Assembly (NCBI GenBank): GCA_900767875.1
Contig: CAAGAT010000074.1
Coordinates: 43,902-107,901 of the forward strand
Length of the DNA: 64,000 nucleotides
Direction of reading: 5' to 3'
From: an uncultured Sutterella sp.
Lineage (GTDB): Bacteria; Pseudomonadota; Gammaproteobacteria; Burkholderiales; Burkholderiaceae_F
Below are positions 62,051 through 64,000 of the stretch, one piece after another. Under the pieces are notes generated by a model, which was given only the letters and a program-made list of their open reading frames with translations, did no database searches and was not told where the DNA came from. The position numbers were made by a program, and so were the translations under genes. How positions within the stretch are numbered: the stretch's first letter is position 1; every line of letters begins with the position of its first letter.

Positions 62051-63176
62051 AGCGAGGGTCAACGAAGATCACTTCGATACCCGCTCTACAAGCTTTGTCC
62101 ACTATCTTCTGCTGAAGCTCCCTGAAGGGCCAGCGGTGCAGGCGTGCGCGAACCTTCTGCCCGGCCTTGATTCGCTCGCGGATGTCCGTAAGATCTTCAA
62201 GAACGATCAGGCGAATATTGCGTTCTGCCGCATCTTCAATAATGGACTTGCTGATTTCGTCGTTGATTTGTTCCACATGTCGTTTCTCTCGGCCGGAAGC
62301 CCTTCGAAGTGCCTGTCTGGCGCTTCTGGAGCCATTGCGCTGGAAACGAGCCCGACTGCTCAGGTATTTGTCACGGTCGTCCTTCATCTTCCCGGCTTTG
62401 AAGATTCGGCCGGTAGACAGTGCGGCGGCGTTGTTTTCGCCAACATCAACGCCCATGACTTGATTCAAAGACAAGTTGTCGAGAGATACTTCCTTGAGTT
62501 TCTTCTCTATGGCAATGTGCAGCTCCCATCTGGAAGGCGTGCCTTTGATGCCGCACTTCCAAACGAGGTTGCATTCGCCAAGCCTGTAAATCCGATTCTC
62601 CTTCGACGTTCCGGCAAGCTCTTCAGCCAGAAAACCGGCCAATTGGCTCAGCTGAAACTTTCCCGGACGAAGACGAACGCCGACACGCCCATTCACCGTA
62701 TAGACCGACGCCTCGGTGTAGTTGTTGAAGAAGCGAATGGTGTTCTTGTCCAGGTGAACAACAGGATTCCTGAAGCTGATGCTCGGGAGCACCATCTTCT
62801 TATCCTTCGAGAAGTTCGGATGGTTGCTGATCCACGACTGGTACATGCTCGACACCGAACGCATGACGTTGCAGGCGAGCTGTGCACCAAGAACGGACAT
62901 TTTGGTTCGAACCATCGGATAAGCAGCCTTGTGCAGGTTGTACCGTTGCCAGAGCCGTTTTTTCCTATCTGTATCGGACACGACGATTGGGACGAGCAAA
63001 TTGCAGGCCTGCCCGTAGAGGCGACGGGTCTGATGCATCTTTTCGGAAGCATCGGCATCGACCTCCAAGGCAATGCAGACGGTACGCACGTCGACTTTGC
63101 GTCGAACGAGCTTACCTGCGCCCTTTGATATGTTCAGTCCTTTCAATGTAATGCCTGATGGTTTCCGCACTGACAT
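61893..63176 (-). CDS. tnpB: TnpB, RNA-guided endonuclease of IS605
   Basis: A 427-residue protein with a complete RuvC site: D244 (GVDVGENN), E327 (VLEDLTDIRE) and D407 (AHSDLNGGRN). The zinc finger is C381, C384, C397 and C400. TnpB cuts DNA at sites matching the omega RNA guide and helps keep the element. The open frame starts inside tnpA (65-bp overlap). The real start may be later, for example a GTG near 63089, since the first 29 residues overlap tnpA in another frame. Confidence 0.92.
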   Translation of the reverse strand: MSVRKPSGITLKGLNISKGAGKLVRRKVDVRTVCIALEVDADASEKMHQTRRLYGQACNLLVPIVVSDTDRKKRLWQRYNLHKAAYPMVRTKMSVLGAQLACNVMRSVSSMYQSWISNHPNFSKDKKMVLPSISFRNPVVHLDKNTIRFFNNYTEASVYTVNGRVGVRLRPGKFQLSQLAGFLAEELAGTSKENRIYRLGECNLVWKCGIKGTPSRWELHIAIEKKLKEVSLDNLSLNQVMGVDVGENNAAALSTGRIFKAGKMKDDRDKYLSSRARFQRNGSRSARQALRRASGREKRHVEQINDEISKSIIEDAAERNIRLIVLEDLTDIRERIKAGQKVRARLHRWPFRELQQKIVDKACRAGIEVIFVDPRYTSQTCPHCNAIGTRQKHRFVCKNCGYRAHSDLNGGRNLQRLGCLLITQGLV

Positions 63177-63525
63177 TGCCAGCCGTACCTACGTAATAGG
63201 ACGGAGACCACAAATGCCCGCCGTAAAGCTGATCCTTCAACGCCGGGAAAGCCACAAACAGCTTCCGGGCCGTCGAACCCTTCAAAATCTTTACGGCATC
63301 GGCTACAGCCTGTGACGGAGGGATGGTTACGAACAAATGGATATGGTCAGGTTGGATTTCCAAGGTCAGAATCGGCCACTCGCGCTCAATGCAGATCGCG
63401 GTGATGGCAAGACGCAAAGCCTCGGCTATTTCACCTTTAAGTATCCGTTTGCGGTACTTCGGACACCATATCACATGGTATGCCGTCTGGTAAACGCAAT
63501 TTCGGTTGTATACTATTTCCACCAT
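63112..63525 (-). CDS. tnpA: TnpA, Y1 HUH transposase (IS200 type)
   Basis: A 137-residue single-strand transposase. The HUH motif is DHIHLF (H61, H63) and the catalytic tyrosine is Y126 in AETIRHYIER. It cuts and rejoins the hairpin ends during lagging-strand transposition. AAGG precedes the ATG at 63525 closely, so the GTG right after it may be used. Reading further up to 63570 would run into the left-end hairpin. Confidence 0.92.
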   Translation of the reverse strand: MVEIVYNRNCVYQTAYHVIWCPKYRKRILKGEIAEALRLAITAICIEREWPILTLEIQPDHIHLFVTIPPSQAVADAVKILKGSTARKLFVAFPALKDQLYGGHLWSPSYYVGTAGNVSAETIRHYIERTEHIKGRR

Positions 63526-63563
63526 ATCCTTAATTTTATCACGTGGTAGTGTGAAAGGCATGG

Positions 63564-63607
63564 GCCGCAATTCCTCACCTGACTGAAGTCAGATGTTTCC
63601 TTGCGGC
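63564..63607. repeat. Left-end hairpin of the insertion sequence
   Basis: CTGACT (63579-63584) and AGTCAG (63587-63592) form the inner stem. GCCGCAA (63564-63570) and TTGCGGC (63601-63607) form an outer stem. The core matches the right-end hairpin, as expected for TnpA recognition. Confidence 0.6.
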
Positions 63608-64000
63608 ATTTCTATGAACGTGCCCGGCATCCTCAATGGCAACCCCGAGGCCTGCAGCAAGGTCGCGGCTGCCCTAAATCTCGATAAGCCCGTCGACGGC
63701 CACGCGCCGCTTTGCACGGGCGCGGATCTCGAAGCCTATGCCCGTGCCGGCATCCGCACGGACCATGAATGCACGACGAGCTCAAAGCTTAGGGAACGCA
63801 TTTCACTTGGCATGTACGTCTCGATCAGTGAAGGCTCGCTCGCGAGAAACCGTCTTCCCTTGATCGAGAACCTCATTGCCGACCTTTCGCGGCGCTGCAG
63901 CTTCTGCACCGACGACAGGCACCTCGCCGACACGCTTGAGCTCGGGCACATCAACGGCATGCTGGCGATGGCCGTTGAGGCGGGCATCCATCCCGTTGAC
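63608..64000 (+). pseudogene. ade: Adenine deaminase fragment, 5' end lost at the insertion sequence
   Basis: The open frame continues to the window edge (129 codons from the ATG at 63614) and matches the middle of adenine deaminase: MNVPGILNGNPEACSK, VDGHAPLCTGADLEAY, GIRTDHECTT and CSFCTDDRHLADTL. The enzyme turns adenine into hypoxanthine. Intact proteins have about 150-190 residues before this point, including the HxH metal ligands, and a stop codon lies in frame just upstream at 63584. The sequence beyond the other end of the element is not ade, so this is not a simple insertion. Confidence 0.8.

Larger units (their letters stand above)
61820..63608 (-). mobile_element. IS200/IS605-family insertion sequence
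   Basis: The element carries tnpA (HUH transposase) and tnpB (RNA-guided nuclease) in the same direction. Its ends carry subterminal hairpins sharing the core GACTTCAGTC: left end 63579-63592, right end 61834-61847. Exact boundaries are estimates because this family makes no target duplication. A/T content is visibly higher than in flanking genes. It lies between obgE and a broken adenine deaminase gene. Confidence 0.85.

Overview
The window is about 64 kb of GC-rich bacterial chromosome. Its gene content and order (argS-SPOR-dsbA-SDR, secB-rhodanese, envC-ctpA-moeB, ftsY-ppx-ftsEX-rpoH, lptFG, obgE-proB) point to a betaproteobacterium of the order Burkholderiales. The anaerobic respiratory genes and several divergent housekeeping proteins fit the gut-associated Sutterellaceae. 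This placement is inferred from protein character, not from a search.

Left part (1-4.7 kb): the 3' part of aspS, a small helix-turn-helix regulator and an AsmA-family envelope protein.

4.87-17.50 kb, minus strand: the most notable region, a 13-gene locus that looks like a complete respiratory sulfite reductase system of the MccA/SirA type. In transcription order it encodes: an octaheme cytochrome c with seven CXXCH motifs and one CX15CH motif; a periplasmic rhodanese; an FKBP-type prolyl isomerase; a membrane-anchored TPR protein; a four-cluster iron-sulfur protein; an NrfD-type quinol dehydrogenase; NosL, NosD, NosF and NosY copper-handling proteins with no nosZ nearby; a CcmF-type heme lyase; a CcmH-like protein that lacks every cysteine; and a TlpA/CcmG-type thioredoxin. 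A perfect FNR-type palindrome lies upstream. The proposed model is that electrons pass from quinol through the NrfD and Fe-S proteins to the cytochrome. A dedicated CcmF/CcmH/TPR/TlpA set would attach the special heme, and NosLDFY would deliver copper to the active site.

17.9-33.3 kb: housekeeping genes (folE2, argS, SPOR protein, dsbA, SDR, rsmI, LpoA-like, uup, cardiolipin synthase, gpmI), then a nitronate-monooxygenase-like enzyme with a Cys-rich tail and a flavodoxin.

33.3-36.1 kb: a small accessory patch with a primase-like gene that appears frameshifted, two tandemly duplicated lipoproteins and an orphan NarL-type response regulator.

36.3-61.8 kb: mostly core genes for secretion, cell division, peptidoglycan, LPS export, tRNA/rRNA modification and heat shock. 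Also here are a patatin-type two-partner-like autotransporter, a large SWIM/SNF2 helicase, an NhaC antiporter and a lone amino-acid ABC ATPase.

61.8-64.0 kb: an IS200/IS605 element with tnpA and an intact tnpB. It sits between obgE, which lacks its usual rplU-rpmA partners here, and a 5'-truncated adenine deaminase gene, so it marks a rearrangement breakpoint.
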